Translations under genes and position numbers: made by a program
The notes under the pieces: model-generated
Databases searched by the model: none
What the model saw: only the letters and a program-made list of their open reading frames with translations
Told to the model about the DNA's origin: nothing
Assembly (NCBI GenBank): GCA_023376005.1
Contig: CM042145.1
Span: 99,518,992 to 99,582,991 of the forward strand
DNA length: 64,000 bases
DNA from: Doryteuthis pealeii
Lineage: Eukaryota > Mollusca > Cephalopoda > Myopsida > Loliginidae
Reading direction: 5' to 3'
Part shown: positions 1 to 11,602 of the stretch, piece after piece
Numbering within the stretch: position 1 is the stretch's first letter
Layout: each line of letters begins with the position of its first letter

Positions 1-31
1 ATGGCAGAAAAACTGAATTCAAATAACTTGT

Positions 32-200
32 GTCCCATCTATGGGTTAAACAGAACAAAATGAGTTAACAAAAAAAATGTGTTTAAAGAGGAAAATTGAG
101 TTAAAAAAGAAAATTAAATACCTGTCAAAAATGAATAAAACTAAATCTCTTCGGCATAAAATGACTCAATGGGTTGACATGCCGTAAAATCAAACCAACC
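32..200 (+). mobile_element. Family C retroposon, 3' fragment
   Basis: Carries gtcccatctatgggttaaa and the terminal module ataaaatgactcaatgggtt followed by an A-rich end (aatcaaaccaaccaag), as in the full copy at 6939-7359. Confidence 0.7.
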
Positions 201-338
201 AAGTTTAGACTGCCAAACACATGCTACATGAGTAGCAGCCCCAACAACCAAACTAGATTATGAAACCAGTGAAATTTAGATGACACCATTGATTTTATTA
301 ATTTTCCATTAATAAATATGGGTAAATAAGTACAGTAC

Positions 339-584
339 AGTCGTCGGGGCGGCCTAATGTCAGTATCAGCCAGAAAGTGATGGAGTCTATCCCCTTTTCC
401 ATAGTGCTAGACTAAGGAGATTATTTTAGCGTCTGAGGTGGAGCGCCACACCTACCATCAGCTCCTCACTTTACCGCACAGATCCCTGTGCTACTCATAC
501 GCTGAGTTGGCGAGGACCGGTATCAAACCAGGAACCTTGTGATTCCTAGCCGAATGCTCTACCAACTGAGCTAAACCGGTCCTT
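339..584 (-). mobile_element. SINE A (tRNA-Lys-like)
   Basis: Reverse complement begins with a tRNA-like head (A box TTTAGCTCAGTTGGTAGAGC, B box GGTTTGATACC) and runs into the shared body ending ...CGACTGTACT. At least a dozen copies share this layout. The head resembles tRNA-Lys but has lost a usable anticodon arm, so it is not a tRNA gene. Confidence 0.9.
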
Positions 585-1463
585 AGGTAAATAGTAGGAG
601 CAAACTGGGTTCTTTAGCCTTAGTAAGGCTACCAGTCTAGGAGAAGGAACCAAACCAGGTTATGCAACCAGTGAGAGATAAAAGAAACAAGATTTGCATA
701 GTTATCTTTTTCATTTAGATGACACCAATGATTTTAATAATTTTCCATTAATAAAGATTTTTTTTTTACCAATAGGATAATAGTGATAGAGTAAACAATT
801 TTACAAATAATTTTTTCTTATTTTATATAAAAACAAAAGAAGAAAAAAGAATAAATAATGACAAAAAAAATGAACTCATCTTGACTATATAACAAAATGG
901 TATATACACAAACCAGAATCTGTCCTAGAGACTGAGAATCATAAAATTCTCTAGAATTTTGAGATAGACAGATCACCTATTCCCAAATAGAAGACCAGGC
1001 CAAGTGTTGATTAAAAAGAAAAAAAGGAACTTGTCATCTTGTAGATTTTGCCGTCCCGGTGAAAATGAAAGAAAACAATAAATAGACAAATACTTAGACC
1101 TTGCCAGAAAACAGGAAAAAACTGAGAAACACGAGGGTGACAGTGATAGCATTTATAGTTTGTTCCCTTAGAACAGTCCCAAAGGTTTGGAAAAAAAAAG
1201 ACTGGAGGAATTGGAAATCAGAGGAAGAATCAAGACCATCCATAAAAAAGAATTGTTAAGATCAGCTAGAATACTCAGAAGTGTACTGGAGAACTGAAGA
1301 GACTAATTATCATTCAGACTCCAGTGGAAGACCACATGAAAAACATACAAAGGAGGGATATAATAAAAAAACAAGATAAGACAAAACAAAATAAACAATT
1401 ACAAGAAAATGAAGAGATTTTAGAAGAGAGTTTACAGAAGAAAATAGTTTGAGTAAAACTTAC

Positions 1464-1572
1464 CTATCAGATGTAAGAGTTATTTCATCAGTTTTTTATT
1501 ATATCTATGCCCAAGAAGACGCAGTATTTTATCTTGAGCATGATCGTCAAGTCCAAGTTCTGACAGCTTCAA
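1464..1572 (-). CDS. MRPS35: MRPS35 exon 6 with apparent 1-nt frameshift
   Basis: Acceptor tttttaccag|TTGAAG, donor TGATAG|gtaagt. Frame 0 reads [20 protein letters not shown] then GHRYNKK and reaches a TAA after LMK. After the A6 run near 1491-1496 a different frame reads [11 protein letters not shown], matching the family (human TTDVLTIKTDR). One extra A in the run would make the exon continuous and give the same spacing as the human protein. Either a consensus error in a homopolymer or a real allele or pseudogene lesion. The intact splice sites and conserved codons on both sides favour an error. Confidence 0.88.
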
Positions 1573-1702
1573 CTGGTAAAAAAAAAAAATTATTTAATGT
1601 GATGGTATGAAGAGCATATTAAATTTCATGAAATTCAAAAGATTTAAGTGACAGAAATTTGGTCAATACTAACAAATCAAAATCTTTTTTTTTTTAATTT
1701 TA

Positions 1703-1747
<45 letters not shown>

Positions 1748-2069
1748 TTTTTCCATAGTTAGGATTTTCCACGTGTGGTTTAACCAAGCTGATGCAGGTA
1801 GACCATAAGGAGAGCTCAATGTGCCTAATACCAGTGAGTAGAAGGACAGAGCAAGATATTTAGTAAATGAAGAAAAAACTCTAAACTTGCTTCATTACAA
1901 TAATTTATTTCAACCATATTAATATGCCATCTTCAGGTAATCACAAGAACATGACTCTTACACTTTTACAGTAAGAGTCATGTTCTTGTGATTACCTGAA
2001 GATGGCGTATTAATACGGTTGAAATAAATTATTGTAATGAAGCAAGTTTAGAGTTTTTTCTTCATTTAC

Positions 2070-2110
<41 letters not shown>

Positions 2111-2145
2111 AATTCTTGTTTAATGACATATCAACCTTCATAGCC

Positions 2146-2184
<39 letters not shown>

Positions 2185-3310
2185 TGGTGATGGTGATTGC
2201 CACTTCTTCACAGAAGGCCACTTCTACAAAGTTTGGTTGTGAGCACACAAATTGCTTTAGCCAGGAATGTCCATATATATATATGAGAGAGAGAGAGAGG
2301 GGGGGGGGCATGTGGCATAATGTTACCATTATAGCAAATGGACATTCCTGGACAAGGCTATTTGCATTTCATATAGCACTAATACTCTTGGGAAAGGTAT
2401 GAATCCAACTATTTTCCCTCCAGTTATGGGTAAGTAGTAGGACAGACAGGGCTCTTTAACCTTGCTTTCGGCAATCAGTCTAGGAGAAGGAAAAACTGTA
2501 AACTTTAAGGTTTTCTATAGCTAAAAATTATAACTCATGTAACAAATGTTTTTGGTGTTATTATTATTATTATTTAATATTATTCTGGAGTAATTGACTA
2601 AATACTTCATATTAAAAGAAATATACAGAACAATGAAAATCAGATATAAAACCATTAATCATATTAATAAAAAAGTATCTATTGAATAAATAAGAACAGA
2701 ACTGTTTATTTTCAATCAGTTTCGCATTGTTTTGAGGAAAAAATCAATCAAGTTAGGTAACTCTTCCATTTTTTATTCTCCATCTTTACCAATTTTACTA
2801 AGGGAAATAACTCTGACATTCACTGCAAATGAAATAAAGATTTATGCACAATTTGTAATATTTGTGCCTCATATTAAACTCATTTAAATTGTTAAATCTA
2901 CATCCTAATTTTATAACAGAGATATCGTCAATGCACAAAATCCTTACAATTATTCACAAAAACTTTTCTATATTTCAGCATTCAGAGAGACAACTTCATA
3001 TTGTCTGAAATTCTAAGTCAATATCCTTATTTTCCCATGTTCTTAAAGTCTACCATTTTCATCATTCCTGTTTTTAATAATATGCTCAGCTGAAATGTAA
3101 AGTTAAGAACAAACTACTTGTAGAATATTTTAATTAAAAAAACAGAAAAAGTTTTGAATAAAATACCAAGAATGCTGAAGAATAGCAATAAAAGATTTTA
3201 TTCTAATTCCTTTTTATAATTATCTATCTATACATATATAAATGTTGGTGTGTATGTATGTATGTATGTCCAGATGAAACTATGAAAATAAAACAATTAA
3301 TTACAAAGTA

Positions 3311-3365
<55 letters not shown>

Positions 3366-6300
3366 TTCACTATCATCAGAGCTTGCTTTTTGTGCAAAAA
3401 TAATGGTTTTACTTATATTCATGAAGATATTTAAAAAATCAAAATCTAAATAGTAAGAGAAGGAAAGTCATTGGCGGCATTCCTGTTTAAAACATAAACA
3501 AATCAATTATGGGAGACCAAATATGATCAAATCTGCGAGACTAACTTTTTTTATCCCTGCCCCCACTATCCAGGCAATGCCAGGTAGCCATGTCTAGTAC
3601 ATATATAAAGAACAGTTTGTGTGCATGTATGTATGTATGCATGTCCGGAGGAAACTATGAAAATAAAACAAGGATCCAACTCGCGATTCAATAATAATGG
3701 ATCTGCAAGACTAATTTTTTTTACACCTCCTTTACTTAGGCAACACTGGGTAGTTGCTTTAGTCTGATCTAAATCAATGAAGGCTAAATACCTGTTAGGG
3801 TCAGACCTAACGAAAATAGAGTCGCTCCCCTTGATCAGTAGGAGGCTGATGGGAACCCAGAAGTGGGGTTTCTGCCATGACACTTTTGAATTGGGGTTCG
3901 TACTGAGTGGACGCACGTGCACAGCATGGTTGAGCTAGTTAAGTCACTTTTGAGGTAGAAGCATTCGCTACCTTGTATTAAATAAGATCTTGTTAATTTC
4001 CAACAACCTGGTCTTGCATTATCAATAAGTGTTCCATAAATATAATAGGAATCTTGTTTCTTGTGCAATAGTTAGTGCACTAATCTCTCAAGTAATTCAC
4101 AGAATACTGTGGTACTTTGGTTTTCCAAGTTACAAGCTGTCACTCAGTTGATTTCAAATACGCTTATGTTGATAATTAAAAACAAAAAAAAATCATTTAA
4201 GTTTCCAAATTTATCATGCCAAAAATATAATTTATAAAAAAACAAAAAAAAAAAAATCATTTAAGTTTCCAAATTTATCATGCCAAAGAAAAATATAATT
4301 TATAAAAAAAAGAAATATTAAACTATCATCATCATCATGCCAGCAACATGGATATTCATGACATCATCAGGACAACCTGGTCTTGCAGGACCGCCTGCAA
4401 GCTCCCATTTTCTTTCAGGTTTTCGATTTCTTTGAAATGTATTTGCTGTTATCCGTTTATTGAATGTTGTTTGTTTTTCCTTGTACAGTTTCACGGTGCT
4501 TATTAAATAAACTTAATGACATCAGTAAAGAAGCGTCATGCCATCCCTTTCTTCGAAAAATCCAGGAGACAGTAAAACAAGGAGACATAATAAACAAATA
4601 ATAATAATTACAAGGTTTAGTAATGTAACAAGAAAGTATATTTGTTTAAATTACCTTGAGTTCAACTACTCGTGCCCTGGGATCTCGTATGGAAGGTCCA
4701 GCCATCAGATAATCTGAGGTTATCACTTCTACAGGAAAATGCTTCTTACATTTTTCATCTGTTTCAAGTCCTGCAGGCCAAGCAGTGCAAAATTCTAGCA
4801 AAGAAACAAAAATAAACACAGAATGATATAAGTGTGTGAATATACATGACTGATGATAACTTGAACGTCATTTTTAGTGTTAAACTGTAACTTAAAATGA
4901 GATTTTATAAGCACTGTATAAATCTATTATCTATTAATAATGGAGATTCGGTCTCTATTTGTCTGTAATCAAAACTATGTCACTGCTTACATCACATTAC
5001 CCAAAATCGCCAATACATAGAATAAAGAACAACCTTGTATTATATACACTCAAAATTTGAGCATGCAACCTCACTGTTTTTTAAACTAGTTTTAATAAAT
5101 ACATGCCCGGTATTATGTAGTTATATATAGTTTGTTTTATTTTGATATACATCTAAAGTTATCAGAATTAAGTTTCTATTTCAAATTGTTTTATTTCTTT
5201 TTACTCCTTTAATGAATTTGATGATTTTACTTACTTATGGTACAAACTCTCTGGCATTGAATTTTTAACTTAGGCAATATCTTTCAATAATTAATTTTTA
5301 CACCACCAGAGGGCGTTTTTTGTTTTGTTTTGTTTTTTGCTAGTATCAAGTAATCTACAAATTCATAATTTATACAAGTCTATTTTGGACAAGAAAACTT
5401 AGACACCTTCCTTAAGTAAAAGGTAAAGTTGGTAGAGTGTCCTATTGTTGGTATCAGCCAGACAGTGAAGGATTCTATCCCCTTTTCACTAGCACTAGAC
5501 CAGGGAGATTGTTTTTTTGCATCTAAGATGAGGCGCCAAACCTACCATCAACTTCCTACTTTAGTGCAGAGATCCAAGCTGTACTACTCATGCACTGAAT
5601 TGGCAAAAGCCAGTATCAAACCCAGATCCTAAGTGGATGCCCTACCAAGTAGCAAGAATAAATGTCTACAAGCAGGCCCTGAGGATATATACCAGTATGA
5701 TAATTTAATTATTACAATATTTGATATGTTTACTTAAGAGCTATTGTATAAATAGTTCAATATGTAAAAAGTATAATAATCTTGATTTAACTCTCACTCT
5801 TTTTTTTTTTTTTTTCATCTTTTCATTATGTTTGATTGAAACAAATTAAGGTCATCGCTTCTGCATGTTCACCCCCTCTCCCTCTTTCCCCTACTCTTTT
5901 TCTTTCTTTTTTCCTTCCTTTCTTATCATATTTTTTCTGTATAGCATATCCTTTTTCTTCCCTTTCTTTTTTTAATAATAAAGATGGTCCATTATTTAGC
6001 TGAGGTGACGACACTGATAAGAAATAAGAAGTCAGTGGATAAGCAATAGTAGATAATCAAGATTTCAATTTTTGTATTTCATCTTGGATGATTTGGACAG
6101 TCTCATTTTTCAACCAGTAGGTGTTGCAAGATGATAATAGTCATACAATTAAGGAACACGAGTATTAATATATAGATGTTACTAGAGAGATTTTTCTATG
6201 AATTCAAAAGAGAATTTGATAAGCAACCAACTATCAAACACCACAAATTGATTCAATCATTTCTTGACCCAGTAATTTACATTCCCTAATAGGAATGGAG

Positions 6301-9300
6301 GTGCACTTTGTGTAACGGTTATTATTGAAGCAAATGGAATCAGCAATATGAGGTCAAATCATGAACAAAGCATGAATCCATCTGTTTTCCCTCTAACTAT
6401 AAGTAAATAGTAGGGCAGACTGGGTTCTTTAGCCTTGGTTAGGCAACCAGTCTAAGAAATGGAAAACTGAATTCAAATTGTTAATTGTTGTTCTGTGTTG
6501 CTCTCACCCTTAGCCAGGATTGAACCTGCAGCCTGGAAATGACTGTCACAGATTGTTAACTATTAGACAGTGGAGCAGTCAAACACCTCCTCAGCTTAAT
6601 GGACTGTTCCTGGCAGCAGTGGCAGTAATTATTTAATCTGTTATAGTTGGTTCATTGGGAGACATTGTATTACATCCTACCTGTAGTGGAGAGTTTGAGT
6701 AAATACATATATTCACAAAGAGAAGCTATCTTTTTAAGTAAATAGTAGGCAGATTGGGTTTTTTAGCCTTGGTTAGGCAACCAGTCTAGGAGAAGGAAAA
6801 TTGAATTCAAATCAACTTTACTCCACTTAAAAATCTACCTTGTATCACATCCTACTGTAGTGGAGGGTTTGGATGAATACATACATTCCCTAATAGAAAC
6901 AATCCTTTTATATCTTATATATAAATTCCATTTGTTATTATCTTGGGCTAGACGGGCGGTCGGAAAGGCCCCCTCCGATAAGTCACGTCAAGGCCTAGCA
7001 CCTATATGATTTTCCCTACCCTATTGCCCTTATGGCAAGCCCCAACCCCTTTTTATCATATGGGTGCTAGAAGGCGGTGGCTGCGGGTCTACATGTCCTG
7101 GGAATGATGTTAAACTATCTGATGGTGAGGTTCCAGTTTTGGAGGTTTGGGGAATGTGGAGCACCCTTTCATCACCATTGCTCCCTGGTCCACTCTGACC
7201 CGGAGTGGTAGTACCTGTTAGGGTCCCATCTATGGGTTAAATAGAAAAATGTATTTATAAAAAAATTGTATTATCCATTAAGAATTGATTTATTTCAAAA
7301 CTTTATCGGCATTAAATGACCCACTGAGGTTGATATGTTGTAAAACAAACCAAACCAAACCTTTTATATCTTATATATAAATTCCATTTGTTATATTTGT
7401 ATATCTGAGGTTAAAACATTTTTTTTTTAAACATGCATTTTACATAAACTTGTATTTGTACAGACTGGTAGTTTATTATAAATAACCTCATTATTTAGAT
7501 ATTTTAAATCTTGAAAATTAGGCTAGAAAGTTCCCTCACACCTACTAATATATAAAACACAATTTGATTGGTTGGACAAAATGGTCTTACCACAGAGTTA
7601 TATATAAGGCATGATTTGATTGGTCACAAAAAATGATCTCACCACAAAGTTGAGAAATTCTGTTGTTATGGTAACACAACAGCTTGTTTGAATGCCAGTA
7701 TTTCTAAACACACATACATTATAGGTTTTTTTTTTTAAACTAGAGAGTACAGAACAAACTAGCCTGAGTCATGAGAAATAACACTATTATGGTAAACATA
7801 GGTTTTGTATTTGTTAAAATCTTTGGTGCAAATTTTATCAATTTGAAAGAGTATGTTAAAATAATTATAACTAGCAGGACCTGTGAATGAAACACTATTA
7901 ATAAGATTATTTTTATTCTCCCGTTTTAAAGTCAATTTCAAAAATAAAAAACTTTATCTTGCAATAAGGTTGATGTCAGAAGATAGAAAAAAAATGGAAA
8001 TGTCCAAAGGAAGCATAAAAAACAAATAATAATAATTACAAGGTTTAGTAATGTAACAAGAAAGTATATAGAGCTATTGGAAAAAAGTCAATATGTAAAA
8101 AGTATAATAATCTTGATTTAACTCTATCACTTTTTCCTTTTTTCTTTCTTTTCATCTTTTCATTTTGTTCGATTGAAACAGTCCATGCGCTCACTCACTC
8201 TCTCTATTTTCCCCTACCTTTATCTTTCTTTCTTTCTATATTTTTACTGTGTAGCATGTCTTTTTATTCCCTTTCTTTCTATTCTTTCTTTATGACAAAA
8301 CTCATAAGAAATAAGAATTTAGTAGATAAGCAAAACCAGATAATCAGAATTTACATTTTTTCATTTCATTTTTAACCAGAGGGTGTTGCAAGATGATAAT
8401 GGTCGTACAATTAAGAAACACAAGTATTATTATATTCTTTACTTTCATAATTTTTTAATGTTATATCTTTTTAACAAAAGGTTGTTTTTTGTTAAAGCAT
8501 TCTAATGCTATTTTAATTTCTTTCTTTTTTTTAAATATATAAGATTTTAAAAATCAAGTTCTATAGGGACCTCCTTAGTAGACAAAGTATAGAGATGAAT
8601 ACAATATGAGAACCTATTATTGAAAAAGCTAAATCAAATTGTTTTTAAAGTAAGTAAAAAAAAGTAAAGTCGTCGGGGCAGCCTAATGTCGGTATCAGCC
8701 ATGCAGCGAGGGAGTCTATCCCCTTTTCACTAGCGATAGACCAAGGAGATTATTTTAGCATCTGAGGTGGAGCACCACACCTACCATCAGCTCCTTACTT
8801 TACCGCACAGATCCCTGTGCTACTCATACGCTGAGGGCCGGTATCGAACTAGGAACCTTGTGGTTTCTAGTCGAACGCTCTACCGACTGAAAATTACTTT
8901 AAAAATAAAAATATCACAAAATAACTGATGCCATTGGATTTTACGCCTTGAGTTGTGTAGGAAATGCCAATAAACAATTTTTGTTTTTTTTAGATAATTA
9001 TGACGCATCTTGGATTGATAGATATGCAAAAACAATGACGTAATTATTTGAATGAGATTTTCAAAAGTTCTTTGGCACCTCGTCTCATCAACAGTCAAAC
9101 TATTCAAAATGATTTCCTACTTTACCCAACTCCCCACTTTACCCCACAGATCCAAGCTGTTCTACTCATATGCTGAGTTTGCAAAGGCAGGTATTGACCC
9201 TGGAACCTTGTGGTTCCTAGGCAGATGCTCTACCAATTGAGCTAAACCGGCCCTCAACTTCAGATGCAAAGCCAAACATATGAATATATCTGAAATATTT

Positions 9301-9737
9301 ATTTTATTTGAAGTGTACTTACTCTTGAGAGCTTCACAATGTTTTTGGACATGGACAGGTGTCAGATGAAGGAAATTAGGAATTTTCATGAGTTCAGCAT
9401 TAGCATAACGACCGGGAGGAATACCTTCATTTTCATTCAGCCTCTGAAACAGACAAAAGGAAAATCAATTAAAATAGAAAAAAAATATTTTTGTATATCA
9501 TATAATTCCATTTACTTTTATGTTTTGGATTATTCTGTATGAACAGCCACCACTTATTGGGAAAAAGTATGCATCCATCCAACTATGGGTAAATAGTAGG
9601 GCAGATTGGACTCTTTAACCATGGTATAGCAACCAGTCTAGTAGAAGGAAAACTGAATTCAAACCTAAACTCTGAATTTCAAATTAAACTCTGCAAAATA
9701 TTGAGCCTGTGTAACATCATGCTTGAGCGGAGTGGTT

Positions 9738-9771
<34 letters not shown>

Positions 9772-11559
9772 CGTCACTGCATGTATTCCTACGTTACTGC
9801 TCGTTAATCAAACAAAAACTTGTCCGACACGAATCGTCAGTACAGTTTAACGAATTATATATATATATACAGTAATTATGTGTGTGGGTGTATTATATAG
9901 GTATTTAAAACTCATCTTCAATTGCAATCAGGTTACAAACAGACTAGATAAATTAGAGTAAGATAGTTTGGAATGAGATGGTTATCTAGTATAGTCAAAC
10001 CTTGGTTTCAAGCTTAAATTGTGGAAAGTTCATTTGTCTCAGTTTTTTAACTTTTTTTCAGCTGCCAGCCATGAAATTTAAGTAGAAGAGCCTCCTGAAG
10101 ACACTAATTTGCCTGAAGTTTTTATGGAAGGGGACCCCCCTTCTCAGCAATAACTCCTTCCAGCCTCTCTGCACCTCCACCCACTTATGTATGCCACACA
10201 CACACTGCCACCAAAAAGGTAAAGGACTTTCCAAATGTACTGTCTTGTAGTCTAGTACTTGTGTATTTATGTATTTTTATTATATCTCTTATTATAATGG
10301 AGATAGTGCGTTTTTCTGTCTGTAACCTAAACTATAACACTACCCAAGTCATAAATCCCTTTGTTATTTATGCCACATTATCCATGATTTTATTCTTATT
10401 TATAAACCTCAATTATTGATAAATTTATTTTACTTTATTAATATTGCCTTATCAACATACTCTAAGGAAAAAAAAATAGAGGGGAAAAATAAATATCTAA
10501 ATCAACAGGTCTTTGTTGAGAGGGGGCCAAAAGAAGCGAGTCTAACGCCTTCTCACAGGCTAAAACACCGACTTTGTCGATACAATCCTTAACAGCTAAT
10601 GGTCATCGTCGTCATCGCAATCCTTCGCAGCTAATGTCGCCACACTCCCTACTGCTGTCACCCCACTTCTACTTATACTCCATTTCCCCCTATCATTCCG
10701 GGCGTCTGCTCTCACATACGGGACTGTGGCATCTCGACTCCGGTGCCCGTGCAAATGTGTTGCCCTCTCACATTCTGAAGGACACGGGTTCGATTCTAGA
10801 TCAGTCCTACACACTAAGTAAAGCCTAGCCCGCTTCTTTTGAGAATATGGCAAGCCTTCACGCCCACCACTCACCTTGTGTTCTCTGTCACACATACTAA
10901 TAACATGCAATTGTATTTATATATACAACAAAATGGCGGTTTACAGTGTGAACAGATGGCTAATTTGCTAATTTGATTTGAATAAATATGTACTTGGTAT
11001 TACTGATTTCTAATTGTTTGGTTTTATTTAATGAATATGAGCAAAAATCTTAAAAGAAATCCATTAACAAGAAGGAATAACTAATTTTCTTCTTTACTTC
11101 CTAATTTAACTAAATAGTTAAATTAGGAATATTTAGCAATGAAAGATAGGAGTGATGGAAGTGTAAATTTCTGTTGTTCTATTTTTAGATTATACTCCCT
11201 TCTGTTTCAAATCTTTTTTATCTGTATTCTTATTTAATTTCATTTGCCTTTCTAATTTAATTTAATATTTTATTACATTAAAACTTAAATACTTGCACCC
11301 AGAGGGTGCATATTTTCACTAGTATTTATAATGTCTAATGTTTTGTTTAATGTTTTTACCGTTCTTGCAATATTACTTAAGTAAATTTTGGGGCTGGGAA
11401 TTATTTCTTACTAGAAGCGACCACCCGGCATCACCTGGGTAGAGGGAGAATTTTTAAAAAGTCTTGCAGATCCATTATTACTCAATTGTGAGTTGGATCC
11501 TCACTTGATAAAAACCCCACGTAAAAAAAAGGCCTTGTGTTAATCCAGCCTAGTGGTAG

Positions 11560-11602
<43 letters not shown>

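Larger units (their letters stand above)
1..1463 (-). other. MRPS35 intron 6, partial
   Basis: Lies 3' of exon 6. Contains a family C 3' fragment and a SINE A copy. The next MRPS35 exon (expected to encode the CPLRRQN-like block) is not seen here. 600-1440 is AT-rich with nothing recognised. Confidence 0.6.
1573..4654 (-). other. MRPS35 intron 5
   Basis: 3.1 kb with (TA)n tracts, a foldback element (1861-2062), a SINE B copy, Helitron copies at 3223-3763, and a direct duplication of about 75 bp at 4171-4315 (the aatcatttaagtttccaaat block occurs twice). 2520-3200 is unrecognised AT-rich sequence. Confidence 0.65.
4795..9322 (-). other. MRPS35 intron 4
   Basis: 4.5 kb with a Helitron (4930-5343), SINE A, B and E copies, family I copies and one full family C retroposon (6939-7359). 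7400-8020 and 8390-8650 hold nothing I recognise. Confidence 0.65.

Noticed and set aside
4324..4520. Another LINE tail
   Set aside because: An (ATC)n run resembles the LINE tail, but no adjoining LINE coding sequence was recognised.
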